NCBI GenBank assembly: GCA_016706405.1
Contig: JADJJT010000003.1
Location: forward strand, 844,501 to 908,500
DNA: 64,000 nt
Source: Sphingobacteriales bacterium
GTDB lineage: Bacteria; Bacteroidota; Bacteroidia; Chitinophagales; UBA2359
Reading direction: 5' to 3'
Shown here: one piece after another, positions 7,712-16,253 of the stretch
How positions within the stretch are numbered: position 1 is the first letter of the stretch
Layout: each line of letters opens with the position of its first letter
Notes under the pieces: model-generated
Seen by the model: the letters and a program-made list of their open reading frames with translations, nothing else
What the model was told of the DNA's origin: nothing
Databases searched by the model: none
Position numbers and translations under genes: made by a program

Positions 7712-9073
7712 TTAGCCCAACATTAAGTCGTGGTGGGTGGGCGATTGCCGTATAGCATCTATAAATTGCCGCACAGCTTTGTAAGAAACAATTTTGTCGG
7801 CAAAATGTATTAAAGCCTGTTCGCGTTCGTGGAAACTAACTTGCAAAGTTGTTAATATATTTCCTAAGTGCATTTTCATGTGGCCTTGCTGAATGCCCGT
7901 AGTAATAAGCGACCTTACGGCGGCAAAATTTTGAGCTAAACCTACCGAGGCAATCACTTGCATAAGTTCGGTTGCCGATGGGTTTCCTAACATTTCGAGC
8001 GAAATACGGGCTAAAGGGTGTATTTTTGTTAGCCCGCCAATTGTGCCAATAGCCAAAGGCAGTTTAATTTCGAAAGTAAACTTATTGTCTTCAATTTTTG
8101 CGCTACTTAACGAGCGGTATTGGCCGTCTTTAGCGGCATACGCATGGCCACAGGCTTCAATAGCTCTAAAATCGTTTCCGGTAGCTAATATTACGGCATC
8201 AATTCCGTTATAAATACCTTTATTGTGTGTAGTAGCCCGGTAAACATCATTTCGGGCAATATTTAAGGCGCGAACAAATTTTTGAGCAAATTCTTCGGCA
8301 TTGAGGTCGTCAAAATTACCCAAATCCGACACTGCACATTCAACCCAGGCATGAACCAAACAATCGGGGGTATAATTTGATAAAATTGCCATAATAATTT
8401 GAACTTCCTGTTCGTGAATTTCAAATTCCGGATACATTTCAACAGCTTCATCCAATAATAAGGCCAATCGTTCTAACACCGAGTTAATAAAATTAGCCCC
8501 CATTGCATCGCAAGTTTCAAAATCGGCTTTAAGTTGGTAATAGCCGGGCTCTATTTCGGGTTTATACAATAGCGACAAGTTTGTTAAACCGCCCCCCCGT
8601 TTCTCCATGTTTTCGGTTAGGTCTTTTACGTCGTTTAAGAGTTTGGGCTTGATGTCTTTAAAAAACGAAAACATTTTTACCGGATCGGTTCCGGGCCAAT
8701 AAAAATGCACATGGCCGGTTTTGGTTACGCCTAAAACTTTGGCTTTAAATCCGCCGCGCTCGTACCAAAATTTAGCGCCACTTGATGCTGCTGCTACTAC
8801 TGAGCTTTCTTCGATAACCATAGGTACGCAATACGTTTTGTTATTTACCAAAAAGTTAGGGGCTAAACCATAAGGCAAATAAAAATTAGACACCGTATTT
8901 TCGCTTAAACCATCGAATAAATGTTGGGCTTCAACATTGGTATGCCAAAAACTGGCAAACTCGCGAACTACTTCAATAGGGTTTGAAGTTAGAAAATTTT
9001 TAGCTAACCAAGTTAGTTTTTCGGTTTTCGATAATTTAGAAAACCCGTTTATCATTTTATCTTTTGAACGCAT
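7712..9073 (-). CDS. mvaA: Class II (degradative-type) hydroxymethylglutaryl-CoA reductase
   Basis: A 453 aa protein aligned by eye with class II HMG-CoA reductases, which interconvert HMG-CoA and mevalonate with NAD(P)H. The catalytic set known from the Pseudomonas mevalonii enzyme is present: Glu in VIEESSVVAAAS (about 87-98), Lys in THNKGIYNG, Asp in ATGNDFRAIEA, and His in GHMKMHL near the C-terminus. GTIGGLTKIHP forms the cofactor loop. In Bacteroidota that use the mevalonate route this type is taken to work in the biosynthetic direction, although direction cannot be read from sequence. It converges on the glycosyltransferase gene (43 bp apart). An internal ATG at 9055 is a plausible alternative start. 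HMG-CoA lyase at 19622 uses the same intermediate. Confidence 0.9.
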   Translation of the reverse strand: MRSKDKMINGFSKLSKTEKLTWLAKNFLTSNPIEVVREFASFWHTNVEAQHLFDGLSENTVSNFYLPYGLAPNFLVNNKTYCVPMVIEESSVVAAASSGAKFWYERGGFKAKVLGVTKTGHVHFYWPGTDPVKMFSFFKDIKPKLLNDVKDLTENMEKRGGGLTNLSLLYKPEIEPGYYQLKADFETCDAMGANFINSVLERLALLLDEAVEMYPEFEIHEQEVQIIMAILSNYTPDCLVHAWVECAVSDLGNFDDLNAEEFAQKFVRALNIARNDVYRATTHNKGIYNGIDAVILATGNDFRAIEACGHAYAAKDGQYRSLSSAKIEDNKFTFEIKLPLAIGTIGGLTKIHPLARISLEMLGNPSATELMQVIASVGLAQNFAAVRSLITTGIQQGHMKMHLGNILTTLQVSFHEREQALIHFADKIVSYKAVRQFIDAIRQSPTHHDLMLG

Positions 9074-9089
9074 ACCTTAAAATTTGGGG

Positions 9090-9097
9090 CAAAATTA
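9090..9097 (-). promoter_or_regulatory. Candidate -7 element (TAATTTTG) for mvaA
   Basis: TAATTTTG on the minus strand, 16 bases before the ATG at 9073, matches TAnnTTTG; no clear -33 element. It favours a leader of about 10-28 bases depending on the start used. Confidence 0.4.
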
Positions 9098-9357
9098 CTG
9101 CAATTTTGAAGAAATCTTGAAGATTTGTAAAAAAATGACTAAAATAAACGTCAAATTATAGTTTGTAAAGGTTAAACTATCTTTTTAGGCCTATTTTAAA
9201 GATTACATAAAACCTAAAAAAACTTATTTTGTTCATATAACAATCAAAATTAGTACTTTTTTAGTTTAGTGCTCTAAAAAAATTAAAAAAATCATAGTCC
9301 TTACCATTTCACATCTAAATATTAAGTAACTTTCCGCACGTAAAACAAAACGCCTAC
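9098..9357. other. AT-rich divergent intergenic region
   Basis: The 378 bp between mvaA and the sigma-like gene (9074-9451) is very AT-rich with long A and T runs. Apart from the two promoter elements given separately I see no gene, repeat or RNA fold. Confidence 0.4.
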
Positions 9358-9365
9358 TACCTTTG
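9358..9365 (+). promoter_or_regulatory. Candidate -7 element (TACCTTTG)
   Basis: TACCTTTG matches TAnnTTTG and lies 86 bases before the ATG at 9452. No TTG at the expected distance, so it is a weak call. Confidence 0.35.
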
Positions 9366-9451
9366 CTCCACAAAATTTATTTTATTTTTTTTATTGATGC
9401 CGAAGCAAATTTGCCAATTTACTAAATCACCTGTAATAATTGTAATATATA

Positions 9452-10468
9452 ATGCCAGCCCCTAATCAGTCATCTTTGGTTGCAACCTTACTTGAGCAGT
9501 ATAATTTTGAAATAAGGCTAAAAGTTCAGCGCATTTTTGGCAAAAATGGGTATAAAATTGCCAATTTAACGCCTTACATCGAACAAGCTCAAACACAATT
9601 TGAGGCAAAACTATCAAAACTATTGCCAGAGTTAGCCAATATGAAGGTGCGGCATAAATACGCAGTTACCGATTTATTAAAAAATGTATGTAATAATATC
9701 GAAGATACCTATTTGCTGCAAAATAATCATCCTTATTTAATTGAAAAATATCATTATCAAACCCTTACCGTTGTACGCAAACACTTGGCCACCCAAACAC
9801 AGTTGTCATTAACCGAAAACGACATAGCCGAAAGTATTACGGCCCGATTAATTGAAAAATTAATGCTTGGCGCACTAAAAAATTTTAAAGGTGAGAATGC
9901 CTGGTTCAGGACTTATTTATACCGGATTACCAATAATTTGGTGATTGATGAGCTAAGGGCTGCGCAACGCCGGATTGTTACAACTGAACTTTCTGAAACA
10001 ACTGCCCATACTATTGCCGAGACACCAACCTATAATTACCAAATAGCACAAAATCATGCCGACCTGTTTGAAAAAGCGGTAAAATTATTTTTAAGCACTC
10101 CCGACCGCCTTAAATTCAAATTTTGCCTGCGTATTGAATATCGAATGGTATTGCAAAAAGCCGATATTTTATCTTGCTATCCTAATTGCCCCGACAGCCT
10201 TTTAGATGATTTATTAACCGATTTTGGCAACGATTACACCGCTTTAAAAAAAGGCGATTTATGGCAAAAATTAGTGGTTTACTTAGCCCAATTATCCGGA
10301 AAAGAAGAAGGCATACGCACTTTACAAACCTGGCTCGACAAGCAAAAATTAAAAATAGTAGAGGTTTTATTTAAACGCTCCATTAACATCTCTTCTCTCG
10401 AACAAAAACAAGCAATTGATGCCTATTTAGAGGAATTAGTATATAGCGAAAACACAAAGTTTAATTAA
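9452..10468 (+). CDS. Divergent sigma-70 region 2-like regulatory protein
   Basis: A 338 aa soluble protein. Around residues 145-178 it has F-K-G-E-N-A-W-F-R-T-Y-L-Y-R-I-T-N-N-L-V, followed by I-D-E-L-R-A-A-Q-R-R. This is the core-binding and -10-recognition helix pattern of ECF sigma region 2 (F-x-W-L-x-x-I-A-x-N-x-x-x-D-x-x-R). Unlike a normal ECF sigma (about 190 aa) it has about 130 residues of helical sequence in front, and the C-terminal part does not show a clear region 4 helix-turn-helix. Bacteroidota have families of such long sigma-like proteins of unproven role. It could be an alternative sigma factor, an anti-sigma partner, or a decayed relative. No anti-sigma gene is beside it. 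Confidence 0.55.
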   Translation: MPAPNQSSLVATLLEQYNFEIRLKVQRIFGKNGYKIANLTPYIEQAQTQFEAKLSKLLPELANMKVRHKYAVTDLLKNVCNNIEDTYLLQNNHPYLIEKYHYQTLTVVRKHLATQTQLSLTENDIAESITARLIEKLMLGALKNFKGENAWFRTYLYRITNNLVIDELRAAQRRIVTTELSETTAHTIAETPTYNYQIAQNHADLFEKAVKLFLSTPDRLKFKFCLRIEYRMVLQKADILSCYPNCPDSLLDDLLTDFGNDYTALKKGDLWQKLVVYLAQLSGKEEGIRTLQTWLDKQKLKIVEVLFKRSINISSLEQKQAIDAYLEELVYSENTKFN

Positions 10469-10511
10469 AACATATCATCTAATCTTAAACCACCCAAAAA
10501 ACAAACAAAAA

Positions 10512-12230
10512 TTAAACACTCCAATGGCGTCTAAAAACGTTTAATCGCATGGCTACCGCAAGATATGAAGTTGCCGGCTTAACTAAAATTAGCTGGTTTT
10601 TAGGGTAATTGTACTGTCGTGTTTGATATACCACATCAAAAAACCAATTGTGGCGAGGCATATAGGTTATAGTCAGTTGAGTATTCATAACACGGGTAAG
10701 CGTACCCTGTAATAATTTGTTATTGTATGGGTTATTTACTGGTACTAATGAGTTTGGCAAAAATATATTACTGCCCACATTGGTACTATCGGTTACATTA
10801 TCAATGCCTTGTTTATAATATTGCCATTGAGCGGCTATTGTCCATTTTTTGGTTGGTTTGTATTGTAATTGCAACAACCACTCGGCAAAATTAGCGCCTA
10901 ATGGATGTGCTAACGGTTGGTTATAGTGTGTGTAATTGCCCTCAACGCTGTTGTGGGTATAGGTGTATGGCCTAACGCGGTTATACTCGACCTGTCCGTC
11001 AAAATTGGTAATTCCGGCAATATTTATCCATTTTAACCCCGCTTGTATTCCGTGTTTATTACCCCACCATCCGGTATTTAATTGGTCAAAACTAAACTCA
11101 TCTATAAAAATTTGAGTATAAAACTGACCATGCCGCAAAAAGTTAAAGGTAAAATCAGCTCCAAGCATCACATTGTCGGGGCTACCAAGGTGGTATTCAA
11201 CAGACCGATAAAAAATTATAGGGTTAAGATATTGCAATTCAAAGCCATGCGTTCGGCCAAAAACTACCCCCTCAAACAAGCCAATATTAGCACGTTTGCC
11301 CAAATTTAAGCTTAAATGATGCAAAGCAGCATACTTCTTAGGAGTTAATCCATCCGGATAGGGGTTAAACTGCCCCGTTAACTCCATAAATAAATTTTGA
11401 TAGTGGATGCGCCAAAAGTCGGTATTTATCCGGAAAAAAAGGTAGGGGGCGGCTTCGTCGCTCAAAAATAACGACCGGATACCATTTCCTATAAAGTTTT
11501 TTCCATGCCCAAATTGAAGATGCACGCGGTCAAGAGGTTTCCAGGCAATACTGCCGGCGGCACTTAAATAATCAACCCCTGGCGCAAACAAATTGTCGCC
11601 GCCAACCCGCGATTGATAAAACTTAAAACGCCCTTCGCCCGGGATTGCCCTTTCGTTGTTAATTTTCTGATGCAAATAATCGGGAAAAATGGCTTGGGTT
11701 TCGGTAATTTGGGTTTCAAATCCTATTTGGTTTCCTACCATACCCCGCAAGGCAAGGCCTCGTTTGTTTACCATGCGCAAGCCCTCGTAGTTAAGGTCTT
11801 TACCAATTTCGAAATGCAGCAATGGGTTAAGTTTCACCAAATAATCGGTGTACGATTTGGCATAAAAAAAGTCGGGTTGATATTTATAAAAACGTTTAAA
11901 CCAAGGCTTTTTGCTTTCTACCAAGCCCCAATCGGCCCACTCGTTATTATCTTTAAAAATATAAAATTGGTTTTGGCGGTCGGCAGCGCGGTAGCGGGCA
12001 TTCAAATGGTCGTTCATGGTTTCGGCAGCCAAAACCGCTTGCAACCGGGTATAGGGTTTTTGGGTGCTTGCAAAATAGTTGTGTAAACTATCGTTTTTAA
12101 TGGCAATACGGTCTAAAGTATGGTAGGATTCGGCGTTTTGCAGAGGCATATACGTACTTTGCGCACTTATAGCCTGCATTGTTACAATAATTAGAAAAAA
12201 AACTCCGGAAAAAGTAGCTAAATAGCGCAT
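10512..12230 (-). CDS. Outer-membrane beta-barrel protein, Wzi/RemB-like
   Basis: A 572 aa exported protein with a signal peptide (about 1-23, cut after ISA before Q). The remainder is rich in alternating aromatic strands as in barrel proteins, with FHLQFGHGKNFIGNGIRSL-like order around residues 240-255 (V-H-L-Q-F-G-H-G-K-N-F-I-G), L-F-L-S-D-E-A-A-P-Y-L-F and later L-L-Q-L-Q-Y-K-P. This is the arrangement of the capsule assembly Wzi family and of the gliding-associated RemB group in Bacteroidota. Wzi proteins bind surface polysaccharide; RemB is a mobile surface protein in gliding Flavobacterium. It likely sits in the outer membrane and may hold surface glycan, in line with the glycosyltransferase at 5599. 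The assignment rests on overall pattern rather than a single motif. Confidence 0.6.
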   Translation of the reverse strand: MRYLATFSGVFFLIIVTMQAISAQSTYMPLQNAESYHTLDRIAIKNDSLHNYFASTQKPYTRLQAVLAAETMNDHLNARYRAADRQNQFYIFKDNNEWADWGLVESKKPWFKRFYKYQPDFFYAKSYTDYLVKLNPLLHFEIGKDLNYEGLRMVNKRGLALRGMVGNQIGFETQITETQAIFPDYLHQKINNERAIPGEGRFKFYQSRVGGDNLFAPGVDYLSAAGSIAWKPLDRVHLQFGHGKNFIGNGIRSLFLSDEAAPYLFFRINTDFWRIHYQNLFMELTGQFNPYPDGLTPKKYAALHHLSLNLGKRANIGLFEGVVFGRTHGFELQYLNPIIFYRSVEYHLGSPDNVMLGADFTFNFLRHGQFYTQIFIDEFSFDQLNTGWWGNKHGIQAGLKWINIAGITNFDGQVEYNRVRPYTYTHNSVEGNYTHYNQPLAHPLGANFAEWLLQLQYKPTKKWTIAAQWQYYKQGIDNVTDSTNVGSNIFLPNSLVPVNNPYNNKLLQGTLTRVMNTQLTITYMPRHNWFFDVVYQTRQYNYPKNQLILVKPATSYLAVAMRLNVFRRHWSV

Positions 12231-12270
12231 AAGTTGTATATATTATGCTGTTCACAAGATGTGTTTATTA

Positions 12271-13497
12271 TCACCTTCCGGCAACATAATCGGCTAAATA
12301 CCCAAAATGACTGCCTAACTGGCCATTTTTTGCTATTGCTGCTGCCTCAAGCATGTCGCTTTTTGGTTTTAAAAATTCGGGCAAAACGTAGTCGAGCAGT
12401 AATTGGCCAAACACTTCCGAGGCATCGCGGGGCAATTCGTTGGGCAAGTTGTCAACGGCCATAATATCAATTGTATGGGGCAAATAAGGCTGCGTTTCGG
12501 TTTGGGTTATGGGGTCGTAGCCATAAACGGGGTTGCTTATGGTGGTGGCGTGGCTTGTAGCGGGCACTGAGCCGTTCATATCGCACGAAATATCGGAAAT
12601 TACCTTAATAGAAAATTGGGGGCTGGCCATATCGGTTAGGCTAAAATGGCGCTGAATTTTTTCGTTCCAATAAATACCATTAATCAATACATCTGTATTT
12701 GTTGTATAGGCGCTAAATAAAGATTTATACAAGTGTGGATTTTCAAAAAAATCGTCTCTATCAAAGGGTTTTGTTTTGCCCTCGTCATCAATCCGGACGT
12801 ACAAATAAGGCAAACTCAAGTGGGTAAAAACAGGCTGGGTAGCATCAAATTTTCCGGATAAATAGGCTTCGGGGCTAATTTGGGGCAGTTTAATTCCGTT
12901 TAAAAATTCGATTGCACCTTTTGCTACGCGCCCTTCGCCAGTTACCACAATACGCATCGAATTGGGCAGTTGAATCTTTTGATATATAGCCAACAACTCG
13001 TTATAATTATGGCACTGATGCGCTGGAAGCAAGTTAATTGGCAGTTTAAATTTCCGGATATAAGTTAAAATTCCATTATGTGCGCCTACAATTCCGGCAA
13101 ATCTACCAAACCCTATTATTCGTTTATGTGTGTCGGTATAGCGCATACATTCATAATCAATAAGCGTAATATTTTTTTGAATGATGGCCTGTAATAATTT
13201 TTGGTTATAGGCTTGTTTTTTGGTTGTGTGCGAAAAAAAACAGTAGGTTTTATTTGGAATTAATTGCTCGATTGGCACTTCTTTTACCCCAATTAACAGG
13301 TCGCAATGGCTAAGGTCTTTGGTAATTGTAATATTGGCTTGGGCAAGTTCTTGGTCAGTATAGCATCTTACCGCCGACGGCTGCGCAAAAAATTCAACCG
13401 GGTGTCGCTGCCTTGCCATTTGGCATTGTTTAGGGGTAAAGGCTACTCGGGTATCGGGCGGTATTTTGCCTTCGCTAATTAAGCCAATTTTAAACAT
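12271..13497 (-). CDS. NAD-dependent oxidoreductase, saccharopine dehydrogenase (lysine-forming)/alanine dehydrogenase-like
   Basis: A 408 aa cytosolic protein from the ATG at 13497 (an upstream TTG extension overlaps ffh and is not used). The N-terminus, MFKIGLISEGKIPPDTRVAF, is the alanine dehydrogenase/PNT N-domain with its R-V-A/T-P pattern. Then come F-G-R-F-A-G-I-V-G-A-H-N-G and the nucleotide-binding start IVVTGEGRVAKGAIEFL (G-x-G-R-V-x-x-G-A). The later INGIYWNEKIQRHFS and KVISDISCDMNGSVPAT match the fungal Lys1-like saccharopine dehydrogenases, which release lysine and 2-oxoglutarate from saccharopine. Many bacterial members are only annotated as oxidoreductases, so the substrate is open. 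It starts 46 bp after the ffh stop and is probably in that transcript. Confidence 0.65.
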   Translation of the reverse strand: MFKIGLISEGKIPPDTRVAFTPKQCQMARQRHPVEFFAQPSAVRCYTDQELAQANITITKDLSHCDLLIGVKEVPIEQLIPNKTYCFFSHTTKKQAYNQKLLQAIIQKNITLIDYECMRYTDTHKRIIGFGRFAGIVGAHNGILTYIRKFKLPINLLPAHQCHNYNELLAIYQKIQLPNSMRIVVTGEGRVAKGAIEFLNGIKLPQISPEAYLSGKFDATQPVFTHLSLPYLYVRIDDEGKTKPFDRDDFFENPHLYKSLFSAYTTNTDVLINGIYWNEKIQRHFSLTDMASPQFSIKVISDISCDMNGSVPATSHATTISNPVYGYDPITQTETQPYLPHTIDIMAVDNLPNELPRDASEVFGQLLLDYVLPEFLKPKSDMLEAAAIAKNGQLGSHFGYLADYVAGR

Positions 13498-13543
13498 AAA
13501 AATAATTATAGGTATGAAATTAAATTTTACAAGACCATTATTT

Positions 13544-14887
13544 TTAACGGCGGCCAAAGGGGTTCGGCATTTTAAAGCCGCGGTTACCTGCTGCAGCTTG
13601 CGTGCTCATCATTTTTCGCATAACCTCGCGCATTTCGGCAAATTGTTTCATAAATCTATCCATTGCCTCGGTGCTGGTACCCGACCCTGCCGAGATGCGT
13701 TTGCGGCGGCTTGCGTCAATTATATCCGGATTTGCCCGCTCGTAGGGTGTCATTGATTGAATAATGCACTCTACCTTTTTAAATGCACTGTCGTCTAAAT
13801 CAACTCCCCGCAGGGCTTGGCTCATACCCGGAATCATGGTTAGCAAATCTTTAATATTCCCCATTTTTTTAATCATTCTGATTTGGTCAATAAAATCATT
13901 AAAATCGAATTGATTTTTTTTAATTTTACTTTCAAGTTTTGCTGCCTCGCGTTCATCAAATTGCATTTGGGCTTTTTCAACAAACGATATAATATCGCCC
14001 ATGCCCAAAATACGTTGCGCCATCCTGTCGGGGTAAAATTGGTCTATACTTTCTGGTTTTTCTCCATACGATATGAATTTAATAGACTTGTCAACAACAT
14101 ATTTTATCGAAAGTGCTGCCCCGCCGCGGGTATCGCCGTCGAGTTTGGTAAGTACAATGCCATCAAAGTTTAAGCGGTCATTAAAGGCTTTTGCCGTATT
14201 TACTGCATCTTGTCCCGTCATACTATCTACAACAAACAGGGTTTCGCAGGGGTTGGTAGCTTGTTTAACGGCAGCAATTTCGTTCATCATTTGCTCGTCA
14301 ATGGCTAAACGTCCGGCGGTATCTATAATTACAACGGGTATATTTTTTTGTTTGGCGTATTCTATGCCATTGAGTGCAATTTGAACAGGATTTTTATTTT
14401 CGGGCTCAGAATAAACCTCGGTATTTACTTTTTGCCCCATTATTTTTAATTGTTCAATGGCGGCAGGGCGGTAAACGTCTCCGGCTATTAAAAGGCTGTC
14501 TTTTTTTCTATTATTTTTTAAATACCATGCTAATTTTGACGAGAAGGTGGTTTTGCCTGAACCTTGCAGCCCCGATATTAAAATAACTGCCGGATTGCCC
14601 GATATGGTAATATCGCTAACAGTGCTACCCATTAATTTGGTCAGTTCGTCGCTCATTATTTTTACCAACAATTGGCCGGGCTGCACGGCAATAAGCACTT
14701 TTTGCCCTAATGCCTCGTCTCGTACTTTGTCGGTAAATTCTTTGGCAATTTTGTAGTTTACGTCTGCATCAACCAAGGCACGGCGAATTTCTTTCATGGT
14801 GGCAGCCACATTTAATTCGGTAATTTGGCCTTGGCCTTTGAGGGTCTTAAACGCGGATTCTAATTTTTCTTGTAAATTCTCGAACAT
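13544..14887 (-). CDS. ffh: Signal recognition particle protein Ffh (SRP54)
   Basis: A 447 aa GTPase that binds signal sequences of nascent inner-membrane and Sec proteins and docks on FtsY. Domain order is typical: N domain 1-90 (starts MFENLQEKLESAFKTLKGQG), G domain with P-loop GLQGSGKTTFSSKLA (about 106-120), DTAGR, and TKLDGDTRGGAALS. The C-terminal methionine-rich M domain has MTPYERANPDIIDASRRKRI and S-G-S-G-T for 4.5S RNA binding. The length is normal for the family. It is transcribed away from rpoD. No 4.5S RNA gene was recognised in the window. Confidence 0.97.
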   Translation of the reverse strand: MFENLQEKLESAFKTLKGQGQITELNVAATMKEIRRALVDADVNYKIAKEFTDKVRDEALGQKVLIAVQPGQLLVKIMSDELTKLMGSTVSDITISGNPAVILISGLQGSGKTTFSSKLAWYLKNNRKKDSLLIAGDVYRPAAIEQLKIMGQKVNTEVYSEPENKNPVQIALNGIEYAKQKNIPVVIIDTAGRLAIDEQMMNEIAAVKQATNPCETLFVVDSMTGQDAVNTAKAFNDRLNFDGIVLTKLDGDTRGGAALSIKYVVDKSIKFISYGEKPESIDQFYPDRMAQRILGMGDIISFVEKAQMQFDEREAAKLESKIKKNQFDFNDFIDQIRMIKKMGNIKDLLTMIPGMSQALRGVDLDDSAFKKVECIIQSMTPYERANPDIIDASRRKRISAGSGTSTEAMDRFMKQFAEMREVMRKMMSTQAAAGNRGFKMPNPFGRR

Positions 14888-15099
14888 TATAATAAACAGG
14901 TGTTTTTGAAGTAAAAATTGTAAATCTAAAAAAATTATGCGAAAATAAAATAATATATTTAGTTTAAATGAATTTTAAATAAACACATTGATAAACATTG
15001 CTTTTTTAAGTTTTGCTTCTACCCTATTGCCATTTTGTTCTAAAAACCCTTATTTTGAGCTTTTATTTATACGCTTTGGCCTTATAAGCAAATACGCTG

Positions 15100-15107
15100 C
15101 AAAGATA
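15100..15107 (-). promoter_or_regulatory. Candidate -7 element (TATCTTTG) for ffh
   Basis: TATCTTTG on the minus strand directly after the rpoD terminator; about 210 bases before ffh, so it would give a long leader. The stretch 14888-15099 otherwise shows only AT-rich DNA. Confidence 0.35.
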
Positions 15108-15114
15108 CAAAAAA

Positions 15115-15147
15115 TTACCCCTTGCCGGCGCTGCCATCAAGGGGTAA
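15115..15147 (-). terminator. Rho-independent terminator of rpoD
   Basis: A 10 bp stem, TTACCCCTTG (15115-15124) with CAAGGGGTAA (15138-15147), loop of 13. Read on the minus strand it is followed by TTTTTTGT. It lies 53 bp after the rpoD stop. Confidence 0.75.
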
Positions 15148-15199
15148 ACCTAACAAATAAGAATTAGGTACAATAAAAAAACTTGGGGGATAATTTGTG

Positions 15200-16066
15200 T
15201 TAGCCTAAATAGGTTTTAAGTAGTTTACTGCGCGATGTTGAGCGCAGTTTATTTATTGCTTTGTCTTTTATTTGCCGTACTCTTTCGCGTGTTAAGCCAA
15301 ATTGGTCGCCAATATCTTCTAACGATAAGCTATGCTCAACGCCAATACCAAAATAAAGTTTAATTACATCGCGCTGGCGGTCGGTCAGGGTTGAGAGAGA
15401 GCGTTCAATTTCGCGACGCAGCGAGTCCATATACGTCATCCGGGTATCGGTAAGCGGTATATTATTATTTTCTAACACATCTAACAGATTATTGTCCTCT
15501 CCCTCTTGAAAGGGGGCATCTATCGAAGTGTGGCGCGAGGCTACACTAAGAGTTGTTTCAACTTCTTCCCTTTCAATGTCTAATAAATCAGCCAATTCGT
15601 CTGCCGAGGGTTCGCGTTCGTACTCTTGTTCAAGCTGCGAAAAAGCTTTGTTTATTTTGTTTAGCGAGCCAACTTTGTTTAGCGGTAAACGCACAATGCG
15701 CGATTGCTCGGCTAAGGCTTGCAATATTGATTGCCTAATCCACCAAACTGCATACGATATAAATTTAAAGCCCCGTGTTTCGTCAAAGCGTTGTGCGGCT
15801 TTAATTAAGCCCAAATTACCTTCGTTAATAAGGTCGCTTAACGATAAGCCTTGATTTTGGTATTGTTTAGCAACCGACACAACAAAACGCAAATTAGCTT
15901 TAGTTAGGCGTTCTAAGGCATCTTGGTCTCCGTCTTTAATTTTTTTGGCTAATTCTACTTCTTCTTCTGGTGTTAGCAAGTCCACTTTGCCAATTTCTTG
16001 TAAGTATTTTTCGAGCGACTGGCTTTCGCGGTTGGTTATAGATTTGGTAATTTTAAGCTGCCTCAT
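15200..16066 (-). CDS. rpoD: RNA polymerase primary sigma factor
   Basis: A 288 aa group 1 sigma factor of the short Bacteroidota type, lacking the long region 1.1 and non-conserved insert of the E. coli protein. Region 1.2 starts [20 protein letters not shown]. Region 2 is recognised by [34 protein letters not shown] and [11 protein letters not shown]. Region 3 has [15 protein letters not shown], and region 4.2 has [20 protein letters not shown] for the -33 element. It directs transcription from TTG/TAnnTTTG promoters, many of which occur in this window. The start ATG at 16066 gives the conserved [11 protein letters not shown] opening. Confidence 0.97.
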   Translation of the reverse strand: MRQLKITKSITNRESQSLEKYLQEIGKVDLLTPEEEVELAKKIKDGDQDALERLTKANLRFVVSVAKQYQNQGLSLSDLINEGNLGLIKAAQRFDETRGFKFISYAVWWIRQSILQALAEQSRIVRLPLNKVGSLNKINKAFSQLEQEYEREPSADELADLLDIEREEVETTLSVASRHTSIDAPFQEGEDNNLLDVLENNNIPLTDTRMTYMDSLRREIERSLSTLTDRQRDVIKLYFGIGVEHSLSLEDIGDQFGLTRERVRQIKDKAINKLRSTSRSKLLKTYLG

Positions 16067-16128
16067 GAAATTGGTTTAATATCCGGATTAGTTTTATAAA
16101 ATAAAAACAAAAAGGTGGAATTTTGCCA

Positions 16129-16159
16129 CAAAGATACGGCAAATTAGAGGGCTATGCAA
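16129..16159 (-). promoter_or_regulatory. Promoter of rpoD (TTG-N20-TATCTTTG)
   Basis: On the minus strand, TTG (16157-16159) and TATCTTTG (16129-16136) are 20 bases apart, a good fit to the phylum consensus; the ATG of rpoD follows 62 bases later. The remaining spacer up to hutI (16160-16253) is unremarkable. Confidence 0.5.
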
Positions 16160-16253
16160 TAGTCCGGGCAATATTTATCGCATTAGCTTTGCTTTTAAAA
16201 CTTAGGTAGCAACTATATTTTAAGAATTTGGATTTTACTCCTAAATTCTACAA

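Noticed and set aside
11613..12086. A 157-codon open frame antisense to the Wzi/RemB-like gene
   Set aside because: Opposite a gene with a signal peptide and consistent barrel pattern; no promoter and no recognisable domain.
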